From NCBI RefSeq assembly GCF_000002865.3, contig NW_001865052.1:54439-118438 (forward strand): a DNA stretch of 64,000 bases. Direction: 5' to 3'. Position 1 is the first letter of the stretch. Every line of letters starts with the position of its first letter. The DNA comes from Monosiga brevicollis MX1 (Eukaryota > Opisthokonta > Choanoflagellata > Craspedida > Salpingoecidae). Positions 1-11,700 of the stretch are shown here, piece after piece. The translations under genes and the position numbers were made by a program. Below the pieces are notes generated by a model, which worked only from the letters and a program-made list of their open reading frames with translations, did not search any database and was not told the origin of the DNA.

Positions 1-454
1 AAGCCGGGCTGCTGCCAAGTGTGTGAGCGCCAAGTGTACATGATGGAGAAGGTACGCCTGTGTGCATGTGTTGCTTGTGGGCACCGAGCCTTGCGCTCAG
101 GCCCTCGTACCCTGGTGATGTGCGTACCCAGACTTCTTGGCTCACCATATCCATTTGACTCGTCATTTGCAGATCCAAGCGGATGGTAAGACATATCACA
201 AGACGTGCTTTCGATGCCGCGAGTGTAACCGCACCCTGTCCACGGGCACGTATGCTGCCGTCCATGGTGCATTGTACTGCAAGCCCCACTTTAAACAGAA
301 ATTTCGCGAAAAGGGCAACTACGATGAGGTGAGCTTGCCCTGTTCTTGTACTGCTCGCAGAGTTTTCTTGTCCCCTACTTGCCCTGTGTGACATCAGAAT
401 GTTGCTTGGCAGGGATTTGGCCAAACTCAGCGCAAGTACGATTTTTCCAAGTGA
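1..454 (+). CDS. LIM domain protein, EPLIN/LIMD2 type (3' part only)
   Basis: Three exons are visible: 1-51, 173-328 and 413-454 (TGA at 452-454); the 5' end lies outside the window. Splicing with GT/AG introns in phase 0 gives one LIM zinc-binding domain with every ligand in place: CQVC, then H..C and C..C in [11 protein letters not shown], then CKPH. The sequence after the last ligand pair, KGNYDEGFGQ, matches the signature that follows the LIM domain in EPLIN/LIMA1 and LIMD2 (known family feature). A short basic tail ends ...YDFSK. LIM domains of this class bind actin-associated or signalling partners; a cytoskeletal role is inference. The missing N-terminus could carry further domains, so LIMD2-like versus EPLIN-like cannot be decided. 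Confidence 0.85.
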
Positions 455-725
455 GATCATCACCGCCGATGCGGAGATGCAACGCGCGCCTGCATCACCC
501 ATAAAATGTACCTCAGCCACTTGCAAGAGTTGTCGACTATACATTGGATGTACACAACCGTTTGTACATGATAATTCACATGTCATGACCAAAAGGGGTG
601 GTCATTTAGACTCCCATCGAATTTATCAAAAGATGGGTGACTCTTTCGTTCATGGCCTCGTTTGGTTTCGATTGATATGATTTGACGTTGCGATGCTCTT
701 GTTCTTTTTTTTAATTGTGTGGATT

Positions 726-2765
726 TCATTTTGTTCGAAAAATGCCGCCTGAGCCACCAGTGTAGACCCACGGGGCGCCTACATGATGGCGTTGAGCTCT
801 GACATCAACCTGCGCACGCAATACAAGTGACCAGTTTGTTGAAGTGAGCTGTAATTGACTCTTAACCATGACAAAGGTGGAGCATCTCACATACCCGGGT
901 CCCATAAGAGTCGGAGTAGGGCCGTTGAATAAGGATACGCCCTTGTGTTCCCATTTCAGCAGTTCGCCCGCCAAGAGTCGGTGGTTGGGATCCACTGTCA
1001 AAGCCTTATCCATGAAAGCGACAACAGCTTCTGAACTGCGATCACGCGCGATTCTGCCCAAAGCGCAGAGTCAGACGGCAAGTTGAGTAAACCGTTTGTG
1101 CGTGCCGCGGCCCCGACACGACCACCATGCTTGCAGAGCGCAAGCGAGGAGCCAGCCAGATCAAGATGACACGTACAGGGTATTGAAACGCTGCGAAACT
1201 TGACGTTTTTTGTGGCCTTTAGCAGGTAAGAGGGGGCAGTCCTCCAGCCAAGCGAACGAGTCGGTTCCACAGAGCTGTACGGGGCAACAAAGAACCATCA
1301 TGATACCAAGCGTCGAAAAAAAAAAACAGGCCCCCTGTTCAAAAATTGATTGTCGTCAGATCTATCGCCGCATGACAGCTCAAACCACGACCTTTTGAAT
1401 CTGAATAAACTGATAAGTTTCGGCTTTTGTCCGGCCGTCTGCTGAACTCGTGCGACCGTCAAAGAGCGGATCAAGGTTGAAAAGCTCGCCCATCACAACG
1501 GCCTGGGTGAATACGACGGGTAACATGGGATGGCAAGACACGGAGCGCACAGGAGTCAGTGGTGTGTCACGTCAGTTGAGGAAGGAGAGATCGGGTGGTG
1601 AGACAAGGACGAATGCCCTACCAAGCTCCACGAGTCAATCTTCTCGGGATACGAGACTTGACCGGCCAGAAGCTCTGGGGGGCGATACCATTGCTGGGCG
1701 AGGAGAAAGCCAGAGCATAGCCGTGAGCCGAGCACGTGTGTGGTCGACAGGCATGGGTAAGTCTCCACTCGTGGCATAGGACAAACGGACCGAGCAGACG
1801 AGCGCTGTATGGCCCTTGCGTTCATTATGAACATCTGGGTGATGGTATTTGGCCAGACCAAAATCGGCCAGCTTGATGACGCCTTGTGCGCTGAGGAGAA
1901 TGTTTGCAGCTGAAGGTGACAACGGGGCAAGGTGGCAAGCACGCAATGATGAGCATAGGAAATTCTCGAATGGTGGTGGGTGCAGATGCCTAAAGAATGA
2001 CAAATGCAAAAGCAGACATCATACGTTTCAGGTCGCGATGCAAGACGCAATTCTTTTCAAGGTGGTCCAGTCCACGCAGCATTTGCAGGGCCAGTCCTTT
2101 GAAGATTGTCGTGGAGACGGGAGATTTGCGGGATCCGGCGGGCTTTTTGGCTTTGATGGCGGTGAGGATGCGGTTTAAATCATGGTCGACGAATTCGAGT
2201 ACCATGTAGCAAAATTTACCCGACTTTGTGTTCTTCACCTCAGCTGCGCCCCGACCAGAACACGCACACGCAGCGCTGAGTCATGGACATACGCGGCAAC
2301 AAGTTCGGGCACTCTTTGTCGGTAAAAAGGAGCGGCAGAGCATGTTGGGGCAAGTACAAACATTCTTTGCTAACGACGGCAACGGATTGCAGTTGCACAA
2401 TGTTTTCATGGCGAAGCTGCTTGAGAATCTGGATTTCGCGCAGTGCCGTTTGTGGAAACCCGTTGGCCTCTTGCTCCGTTTTGATCTTTTTCAGGGCCAC
2501 AATCTGCTGGGTGGCCACGTGACGACAGCGCTTCACCTCACCATAGGTGCCTTCGCCACCCGTTCCATCGTTAACGGGCGAAAACTTTCTGTGACCCGGC
2601 GAACAATGGTGATGAGTCTCAACCAACCCCGTCAGACCGTGCGATGGTGGCAAGCCGAGAAAGCTGAGCCGGGACGGAAAAGACGACATACGTGGCGTTG
2701 TCAATGCGCGTGAACTGAAAAGAAAAGGCTTTTTTACGTTTTGCAGACGGTGCTTCACTAGCCAT
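726..2765 (-). CDS. Cyclin-dependent kinase, CDK9/CDK12-like
   Basis: Nine exons on the minus strand (2692-2765, 2362-2588, 2025-2243, 1791-1909, 1622-1693, 1392-1502, 1177-1274, 939-1053, 726-809) join in frame to about 372 aa. Visible kinase motifs in order are the Gly loop GEGTYGEV, VALKK (ATP-binding Lys), a cyclin-binding helix FPQTALREI (compare PITALRE of CDK9 and PITAIRE of CDK12), HRDLKPAN, DFGLAK, an activation loop ending in WYRPPELL, MGELF, LCGT and a C-lobe helix with LTVDPNHR. CDKs of this group phosphorylate the RNA polymerase II C-terminal domain with a cyclin T/K partner; that role is inferred from the family. The start ATG at 2765 is followed by a short basic stretch (AKRKK), a possible NLS. 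The final exon has no family landmark, so the exact C-terminus is uncertain. Confidence 0.88.
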
Positions 2766-2979
2766 GCTGGCCAGTGCTGTGCTGCTCTGCGCTGCGCTGC
2801 GTTTGGAACAGGCCAATCACCTCCGATGACGACACCAAACGGTACGCCAACCCCTCACGGACCGGTTCCACCACCCTGACGCTTGGATGCTTGTCTAGCC
2901 CGTGACGGTAGCTTTCAACTGGTCTGGACGACTCCTTTCCTGACGCGTATCCTGTGTTCAACTCGTCTCCGTGCAATCT

Positions 2980-3115
2980 CTCCGCCGCTGTGCGGTCCGT
3001 CACCGTGCGGTCTCTCCGCCGCTGTGCGGTCCGTCGCCGTGCGGTCTCTCCGTTGTCGTGCGGTCTGTCCGTCGCCGTGCGGTCTCTCCGTCGTCGTCTG
3101 CGCTGCCGTTCGATC
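2980..3115. repeat. Degenerate ~18-bp GC-rich minisatellite
   Basis: Tandem copies around the core GTGCGGTCTCTCCGTCG with alternation of GCGGTCCGTC and GCGGTCTCTC. Units of roughly 18 bp recur six to seven times with substitutions. The array lies about 220-350 bp upstream of the CDK start codon. Confidence 0.75.
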
Positions 3116-3260
3116 AGCCGTGGATTAAATACACCACAGAAATGATGTCCTCTCTGAAAGACTCTCAAATGCGTACTGTCTCTTGTTGCCTTTTGCTTTC
3201 CCTTTGTTACTAAACTTTCAAGCATGTCAACGCCTCCTCTCTCTTGTATCCGTCGCTTTT

Positions 3261-3262
<2 letters not shown>

Positions 3263-3353
<91 letters not shown>
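3263..3353. repeat. (CT)n microsatellite, about 45 units
   Basis: An uninterrupted CT run of about 91 bp. It creates spurious Ser-Leu ORFs on plus and Arg-Glu ORFs on minus. Confidence 0.98.
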
Positions 3354-3356
<3 letters not shown>

Positions 3357-4208
3357 GATTGTCAGATTTGAAAGGCCGATATCGTCACTGCATTCGTGGT
3401 TTGTGTTCTTCAAGCCTTCGCGTATGCTGAGTTCATCTCTTAAGGTTCATTCGCCTTCTTTCTCTGAGATATAGCTACCCATTGGCCCTCGTCTCTGACT
3501 TACTTGTAGAAAGCATGCGAACAACACTCGCTCTCTCCCTTGTTCATTCTACACCTCTTCAGTACAACCTCGCCAACCTCTCTCTCTCTGAAAGGAAAAA
3601 GGTACGACCTCGTCACCTCCCGCCGCTGCCGTCGCCGTCGCCGCTGCCGGTTGCCATCGTTGTTGGGGCGATCTGCAAGCAGCTTTTATATGCACCAGAC
3701 AGACGTGGTGTATCGGGTCGATCAATGCCCCTCCTCCTCTTTGTGTTTCCCCCCGATCAAAGTCCGGCTCGCTTGGTTTGGTTCACTCATACACCTCACT
3801 CGGCTCGCGCGCTTCTTCCAGGGCCCCTCCTCCGGTGTTCCGCCTAATCCGTGCAACGCCACGCGTAGCATAGCCGTCATCCAAGTGAGACACGACCTTC
3901 AAGCAAAAGGACTCTTCTGAACGATCCCGGGCCTTTGCCTTGCACTTGGCAGGCTCGCTTCCGCTCGGGGCAGGGATTTCTATTGGCCCCGTCGCACCGC
4001 ACAACCGCCCGCCTCCCTAACGAGGCCTCTCTGGCCTGCTCCTCCGATATCCGGCATGGTACGCAAGCTTGAGCTGACGGCCGCCTCTTGATCTGCCAGC
4101 CGCACTCCTTGGGGAGATACGATCCAGTTTACACGACCCAGTTTACACGCCACGCCACTGTATCCTCGCAAGCCTATCTGAACCTATCGGGCCCAGGCTC
4201 TGAGCGCC

Positions 4209-7200
4209 ATGGCGTCGGCCACCGGCACCAACACCAACTCTGGCGCCGATGCATCGGGGTGGTGGGCCATTTATCACACTATGCAGGTCAAATATCAGCA
4301 TGACCTGCTGCCCCCCAACATGGATCAATTGCTCCTTGAGGTCGGCCAATTCAACGACCTGGTGCGGAATGATGAGATCAAACTGCTGCATGTAGACGCT
4401 GGTTCGGATCTCGGTGCCAGCGCCTTGCTCGCGGCTTGGATTGAAGGCTATGCCCAGCATCTTCTCAGCCGTCAAACCTCGTCGGATCGCACCGTCGCCT
4501 TTCACTTTTGCGAGTGCACCCCATACTCTCATCTTCAACGCACCACACTTTGCAAGCTCATCACCGACCTGGAGCTACAGCTCGGCCAACACGATGCTGC
4601 CCCTCTCCACCTCCTCAATGTCAACGCCCTTATCGCCAGGCTGCAGGCCCTCCTTTCCCGCAATCAGCGACCGGCCATCATCCTCCTGACAGACCTTCAA
4701 CTCTGGAGCCTCGGCAGTTCCACCTCGGACCTCACCTGGCTCACTGAGCTCGCGTCTCGGCCCAACACAACCCTCGTACTAGCCACGAGCGAAAGCAAGC
4801 TGACGCGTCATTTTAAGCGAACCCCCGGCTACCACCGCTACCCACTTTTAACGCGTGATCGCAACGCCGTCATGGCTGAAACCGCCGCTACCATGTCCCA
4901 CGCGCTCGGTACCTCGGTCCACGTTGGCCAGCTCTTCCCAGTCTTTCAGGAGATCAAGGTCAGTCTGACTCGACTCCGCAGCAACAGCCGTTTCCCTGTG
5001 CCTTTTGTGTCGGACCGGGCGCATGCGAGGGAGGAAGGAGACTTGTCAGACGATCGCTTGCGCCTCTTCTTGTCCATCTTGACCCTTTGTATATTCTAAG
5101 GGTGTCTTGCAAGCGAGGGCAATCCGAAGAGTATCAGTCACCGGTCCACTCTTGTGGGCGAGCTCGATGCCACCACATCTCATGTGATCCACCTCCCTCC
5201 TGCTTCAAACGCAGGTCAAACGACTTGGCGGGCTTCTTTCCCGCACAGAGTGTCCGACTCTCCAATGGTTTGTGACGCCCCTCATCTCACTCTACTTTTC
5301 ATAGGATACCCATGTAAAAAGTCACCACCGCTCCGCCTCTTCCCTCATCAATAGGAACGTGGCGCGCCTTCTGGCTCGGGCCTCTGCAGCGCTAGCTCTT
5401 GGCGAAGAAAAGCCCTCGCTCCGCACAGATGCTGCCATCCGACATGCGCTTCAGCTTTCGGCTCAACCTAGCCAGCAAAAGCGCATGGAGAGTGTTTTGG
5501 ATGCCGTTCTTGCGACGCACAACTCCGTCCGCCGGTTTGTAGGCCGCCATCAGATGCTTGTACTTTTTGTCAAAAATGAGCTTACACTGCATGTTAACCC
5601 TATGCGCAGCGACCTGATTCAAGTCTTGGCAATCATCGCTGCCACCGCAACGGGTGCCTCACCAGCTGAGCTGTCTCTATTGCTCGGACCCGACCCTTTG
5701 ACATTGCGCACAACAGTATGATGCAGTGCAACACCCTAAGCCAGACCATACAAGCCTCGCAAGCGGATCTTGTTGGCTCGAATCTCACGTCTTTGACTTG
5801 ACCTTTGTTTCCAACCCCCGTCCATCTCGATTAGCTTCTTCTGCCGCTACAACCCCTGCTACAGGGTGACGTCAACGATGTAGTGCCCCTTCATCTGGTT
5901 TCACCGCTTTTGAAATCAGGCATTGCTCACTGGGCAGCTGAGCTCGGGATCGAGGCTGACTGGGCACAGCATTGCCGGTGGCGGTTCGTGGGCGCCACTT
6001 TTTTGCCGCGGTGCCCTCCATGTGTGCCTCTGGCGCCGCTGGCGGCAGCGTGACAAGACTCATCACTTCACCCGCGTTGTCATTTTGCAACTTCAGACTG
6101 TTTCTGAGCATTCGACACCACGAGCCTGAACAGGAACCGCGTTGTGCGTCCGAGCTTCAAGCATGGCCACCGACCCCGGGCCAGGTACGCCAGGCTATTC
6201 GCGTGCATGACACTCGCAAGACTCTTGCTCGCTCACTTGTAGGCTCTTCTGCCGTGTACTCTGCGCTCGCGTATTAGGCCACTCCTGAAAATGCTATGTT
6301 ACTCGTGGCCGCCGCGTCCCCTACGCTAGTTGGCACTGAGCTCAAGTGCGCTTTACGCCACATGTGCTCTCGCACCATCGCACTCACTTCACCATGCGTG
6401 GTCACTCATGTTTATCCACCACTTCTCCTTCTTAGTTTTGCGGACATGACCAAGTTGGCCACGCCATCGGCGTTTGAGGAGCTCATGCAGGTGCTGCGTT
6501 TGCATCGAGCATTTAAATCCATCGAGTATGTTTTTATTTGTTTCACCCCTCCCCAACACGCACACGCACGCATCAAACTTACCCGTCGAGGCTTTTCCAT
6601 TCATTGTCGCATGTGAATGCTTTATTATTCTCACACCGACTCACACCCGTCTGCATCGGCGCGTGAACCGTGTACATATAAGTCTAAGTGGGATTGGCTT
6701 CAACGATGACCAGGCGGCGACCCTTGCACAAAATTTGCAAATGTGTCCCAAGTTGGAGTCTGTGCGGTTCGTAAAGTCTTCGCATTGCTGTCGCGCCTCG
6801 ACAAGTCATGTCTCATGTCCAGGCTCTTTTTTCTTTTTCTTCAACTTTTTTTTTACCTCATCCGCAATAAAAAATGGCAAATACAGGTTACACAAAAACC
6901 ATATCACGCGTACTGGAGCCATGGCCATGGCCCTGCATCTACCAGCTCGTGCCTTGGTGAGAATTGTTTTGCGATGACAAATTGACCTGGGCCTATACTC
7001 GCCGCAGGTACTGACGCTCGGCACCACCCTTCTTCAGGTATCTGGCGTTGAGGAGTGGAAGCGAGCTTCTGTGCTGGTAGCCATTCGAGAAGGCACTGCC
7101 AGCGAACTTTGCCTGGATGAGAACATGATTCTGCCTCCCCCCATTATCAATTTCCTGGGCAATGCGCTGGCCTCTTGTGAAGCCGTCACCCGCATCACGT

Positions 7201-8547
7201 CAGTCTCCGCATCCAAGTCATGTTCAGACGTGATACGACTGCTAACGTTTGCCACGCATGTCTTTTGTGGGTTTAAAATGCCACAGGCTGGTTCGCCAGA
7301 CGCTAACAGACGACCAAGCAACAGCACTTGGACACGCTATGGCGCGCATGCCAAGCCTTACGCACCTCAAGTCAGGATGTGTTGCGCTGTGTTCTGTCAT
7401 GCCTGCGTTTGTCCAACGCTTTCATCTCATCTTGCTGTTAAACGCTTGTATCTCATATAGATGGAGCAATTGTGGCTTGAACAACAACGGGGTCCTTGCC
7501 CTCTGTGATGACCGACACAATGCATTGCGTCTGCGCCAGCTCGAGTATGTGGCAAGCGTGGGGCCAACGGTGTACCCATACCTGTTCAAGTACATGCCCG
7601 ATTCTCCACGATGCTGACGTAGTTTTGATGCGCTCGTTGTGCACTATCGTAGCTTGTCTCAGAATAAACTGCGAGACGATGTTGGTGCTGCCCTCGGCCG
7701 GTGTTTGAAGGGAGCCAGCCCCTTGACACATCTCAAGTAGGTAGCATGTGCCCACGAATGTTTCTGTCTGGTCTGGGTTTTGCTGCTGCTCCCTATCGCC
7801 TGAAACCCCTGCTGTGAGCATTCTCCCACTGTGTCAAAAGGCCCTCTCTGACTTGTTTGTGAAATGCCGCTCCTTATTTACAACACTTTCAAATGCAGTT
7901 TGGCGGACAACCTTTTGCAAGACAAGGGTTCGCGAGGGCTTGGCGATGCGCTCAAGAACAACACAAATCTGAAAGTGCTCAAGTGGGGGACTTGCCAAGG
8001 CCCGCCACCCACACCTGACAGTGCATTGCTGCGCTCTAAAATACAGCTCACTGCGCGTGGTTCTGCTCGATTGCACGCTCTTGGCTGACAGCTTGTCTCG
8101 GAACAAATATATTACGCAGATGGGCGTTCGCTTCCTCTGCGAAGGCCTCAAGTCCAATACGGGGCTGCGCCTATTTGCGTTCGTTCTGTTGCGACCCCCC
8201 TAAATACCTGTGCTCGTATCTGAATCCATGTGCATGAACAGATGTAAGCAGGTGCGCTCACAGAATTTTTCACCTTTTTTAGATTTGTCGACAATATTGG
8301 CACTGGGGATGCTGGAGCCCTGCAGTTTGCAGAAGCTCTTCGTCACAATCGAAGCCTTGAGGAGCTCGAGTAAGCTGGCGCACGTTGCTTTGAGCATTTT
8401 CACCGTAGTCAGGAGGTATCTTGCAGCTCACGTTGTGCCTTGGACCTGTCTTCCCCACCTAGTATACATGGCAACAATATCGGCCCAGTGGGCCTGAATG
8501 CTTTACAGGACGCCGCGCAAAATTGGCCCGGTCATCTCCAAGTTTAA
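4209..8547 (+). CDS. NACHT-like STAND ATPase with C-terminal LRR array (NLR-like)
   Basis: The first exon (4209-4958, 250 aa) resembles the NACHT module of the NPHP3/TEP1 group: a P-loop-like region LLHVDAGSDLGASALLAAW, a following strand FHFCECTPYSHLQ, a Walker-B-like AIILLTDLQLW and a sensor strand NTTLVLATSES. The Walker A lysine is missing (GSDLGASA instead of GxxxxGK[ST]). Middle exons at about 5117-5220, 5355-5715 and 5866-6150 carry a helical segment; SPAELSLLLG is typical of the winged-helix region after NACHT, but their borders are uncertain. From 6436 the protein is ribonuclease-inhibitor-type LRRs: exons 6436-6525, 6683-6766, 6887-6956, 7008-7198, 7287-7370, 7461-7544, 7653-7736, 7899-7982, 8092-8178, 8283-8369 and 8463-8547. 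Typical repeats are LSQNKLRDDVGAALGRCL and LADNLLQDKGSRGLGDAL. No CARD, PYD or TIR domain is seen. A sensing role is inferred only. Confidence 0.75.
6436..8547 (+). repeat. Exon-per-repeat LRR array in coding sequence
   Basis: Nine of the eleven LRR exons are 84-90 nt, counting the 85-nt terminal coding segment, and five are exactly 84 nt (28 codons). The boundaries between these repeats fall in the same phase: the last two bases of a codon, usually ..CTCAA or ..CTCGA, precede GT, and the next exon supplies the third base. This implies growth of the array by exon duplication. Confidence 0.85.
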
Positions 8548-8950
8548 GCCCTCTACAAGTTTCACATGTCATTTCTCAGCTGCTACCAACATTCAATTTA
8601 CATCTGATCGACCTGGCTGCCTTTTGTGCTGTTTCTTGCTACTTGATATCGCCCACCATAACCCCCCGAACCACAGCAATTCCAGATTCTATTATAATCT
8701 TCTATCAAGAAACATCCAACATACAGACAAGTTCGCCAAGCTGCACGCGTGCATACACACTTCAAAACTCATGCGGCCATGGCATTGAGGTGCAACAGGG
8801 CAAACCAACAAATCTCGACGATTAATCAAACAAAAATGTACCAACGTTCTTCTTCCGTCTGAGTCTCAGCACATGCATCGGGCACCAATTGGGCACAAAT
8901 GTTGACTGAAGCTAATGAAATAATCTTAAAGTGACCAATCCAAAGTGTAA
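8548..8950. other. Short intergenic region between convergent genes
   Basis: About 400 bp, AT-richer than its surroundings, between the stop of the NLR-like gene and the stop of the cyclase gene. It must contain both 3' UTRs. No ORF of interest is seen. Confidence 0.6.
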
Positions 8951-11668
8951 CTACTTGGGAGGAGGGCACTCCTCCAATCCTTCCAAAAAGTCAATGCATT
9001 TATCCAAGGCATCATCGGCGTTGCGATGAGAGAAGCTGAAGATTTCCCAAAGTCGCGCTTCCACGTTCTCAATCTGTCAAGATGGTTCAGCCCACAGTGA
9101 GAAAAAAACGTACAACTCGCAATCACCATGAACACGCAACAACAACAACAACAATAACAGCAACAACAACAGCAACAACAACAACAACAACAACAAGCTC
9201 TGCAGTCCTAAAGCAATATGAAATACCAAACCCAGCGTGATGCAAACTCAAAACATTCTCAAGCTGGCACGAAGCAACGTACGTCGGTCAAATGCTTTTC
9301 CAAATTCTGCAGGCGCAACTGCAATTGAGAAGCTTGGCCGGCCGATTGTGGCCGACGAAGCGGAGAGTGGTCGCGCTTACTGCTGCCACCCCTATTGCTG
9401 CGATGCATATGTGGTGCTTGATGCTGCGGCAAGTGTATGTGTTGGTGCTGGGGCAAAAATGATCCATCGGAGTAGGAAGGCACGCCAAGCACGTATTCAT
9501 GCATGCCCGACTTGGGGCGCGACATGTGGGTCATGGATAGATCTGGGCGCCCGTAATGTGATGCAGCGTCTGCTTGCTGGCGCACCTCGTCGTGGTGGCG
9601 GCTCAGTGGGGAGCCTTGGCGTGCGTCCAAATGCATGGGCGACATGACTGTGTGACCGCGATTTGGAGGCCGGGGCAAGGAACCTCGCGTTGGAACAGAA
9701 GGGCCGTGGTCATGAAACCCAAAGGAGAAGTAAGATGCTTTGTCCATGCTTGAGTCGTTGCTTGACACGGATGAAGTGGTTTCAGAGCGCGTCCGTATAG
9801 GACTCTCTCGGCGCACGGCCACAATATTAGCATGAGAGCGACGCCGCGATCGACCACCCGCGTTGACGCTTCGCACACGTGTGTCCACGCCCATAGCCTC
9901 AGCTTCGTGGCGCAAATCCAACTCGACATCATCGATAGGAATGAGAGCGTTATCCTGAGCCATCTGTAGACAGGATCAGACGCAGGCCACAAGGACAAGA
10001 GTCAGATGGAGGCCAAAGACGGCAATGAGCAGGCAAGAAAGGTAATTTTTGCTCAGCAGTGCGTGGGTCTGCATGAATGCTTGACACTCACCTGGGTCGT
10101 GATTGGAGCAGAATCGTCGATGCGAAGGGAAAAGCTATACATGGAACGCTGTGCGACCATGCACAAGCATCACGCAGATCCCCAAATCGTGAGAATGCCA
10201 ACGCGGATCAGCGCGGTGCGGTAGGCGCTTCTGGTCTTGATCAACCGTGACAAGTAGCGTGTTGAGAAAACGATGAACATACCCGTGACAAGCTGGGATG
10301 ACGTCGACGATGAATTTTACGCCACCAAGCTTGTACCTTGTGCGTGGCCGTCAGAACCTTGACCTCCCGCTGGCGGCAGATGTCACGCACGGCTTTGCGA
10401 TCACTGCTGCTCATGACCTTGAACACTTGAACCTTTAGCAATTTGCTCACAAACTGATAAGCAGGCCACGGCCAATTATCGTGTGGCAAAAAGTTGACAA
10501 CACTGCGCGGGATGTTCTCGCACGGCACGAAGATCTCGGCTTGTTGAAGTTGATGAAAGTGCTGCAGGTTGGCAACGAAAGCAAGTCACATAACGCAAGG
10601 TTAAACGTCGACGGTGACTGGTGAAATATCATTGGGCTAAGCAGAATGAAACCGCCTTGACTTTATTAAGAGAACCCGAGGAATGAGCCTGCCTGGGCAT
10701 GGCATAGACACGGTAACAAACATACCATCAACAACATCTCACGGTTCACCGTGCGGTGGGACACTTGGTGCATGAGAACCTCCAGCATGGCCGGTGTGAA
10801 AGAATCCAAGCTGCTGGCCGTCTGCGATATGATGGGTTGGTCATGCAGGTCAAGTTCTCGTGCAGGTGGGTAAAGCAACACGTCAACTGCGCAGCGGCAG
10901 AAGCCTGGGCCGTACCTTCACAATCAGCTGGTGATAACTGTTGAGCGTCTCGTAGATGTGCAGCGCAGCATGACGCATGCCCACCGGAGTGATAACATCC
11001 TTGAGATTTTCAGCCAACATTTCAATGCGACCGTTGCCCCATTTACGAATGGCAGCACCGTTGCCGTTGCGCAGGGCCTGAGCAGACAAAAGACTCTAGA
11101 AACACGATAATGGATGACACAACCATCCCAGAAAGCAGGGGCAGCATGCGAACCATGAGAAGGAAGGTGGGCGTGTGGGATCCGCAGGTGATCGCTGAGA
11201 GGCGAAGCCAAGATGGGGAAGATGAATACACGAGGCTTGTTGGGGCACACCTCGACTAAATCGACAATCATACGCGGATGGCCAGCGGTGCGATCATCAA
11301 TCAGCTACAGATGGGAAGGAAAAGAAGAGGATTGCCAGGGTGAGTAACGGTGATGGCATAGTTTGCGCATTTCCACGAGCGGCTCGGGTCGGAAACAACG
11401 AGGCAACAACTACTCTGCGAGCAAAACGTACCTTCACTAAAGAAGGTGGCAAATCGGCCGGCCGCACAACCACGCCACTGGGCTCGGCGTTGCTCAAGAC
11501 GGTCGCCGCCCATTTCAGACGAGTTCGCTCAGAAAGCAACCGCAGGTCTAGACGGGTGTTGGTGCGCTCTGCAAATTTGATCAGGTCCAGCACCTCCACG
11601 CGCTTGCACGTCTCCAATGGGTTGGAGAGCACAAACAAAATCAAAGGTTGTAGCAACTGTGCAAAGGC

Positions 11669-11700
<32 letters not shown>

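Larger units (their letters stand above)
2766..4208. other. Intergenic region between CDK and NLR-like genes
   Basis: Divergent-promoter interval with no convincing gene. It holds a GC-rich minisatellite (about 2980-3115), a long CT microsatellite (3263-3353) and pyrimidine-rich DNA. ORFs here are Ser-Leu or Arg repeats made by the microsatellites. Both flanking genes start from this interval. Confidence 0.7.

Noticed and set aside
3183-3474. Ser-Leu and Arg-Glu repeat ORFs
   Set aside because: Products of the CT microsatellite; no start context or domain.
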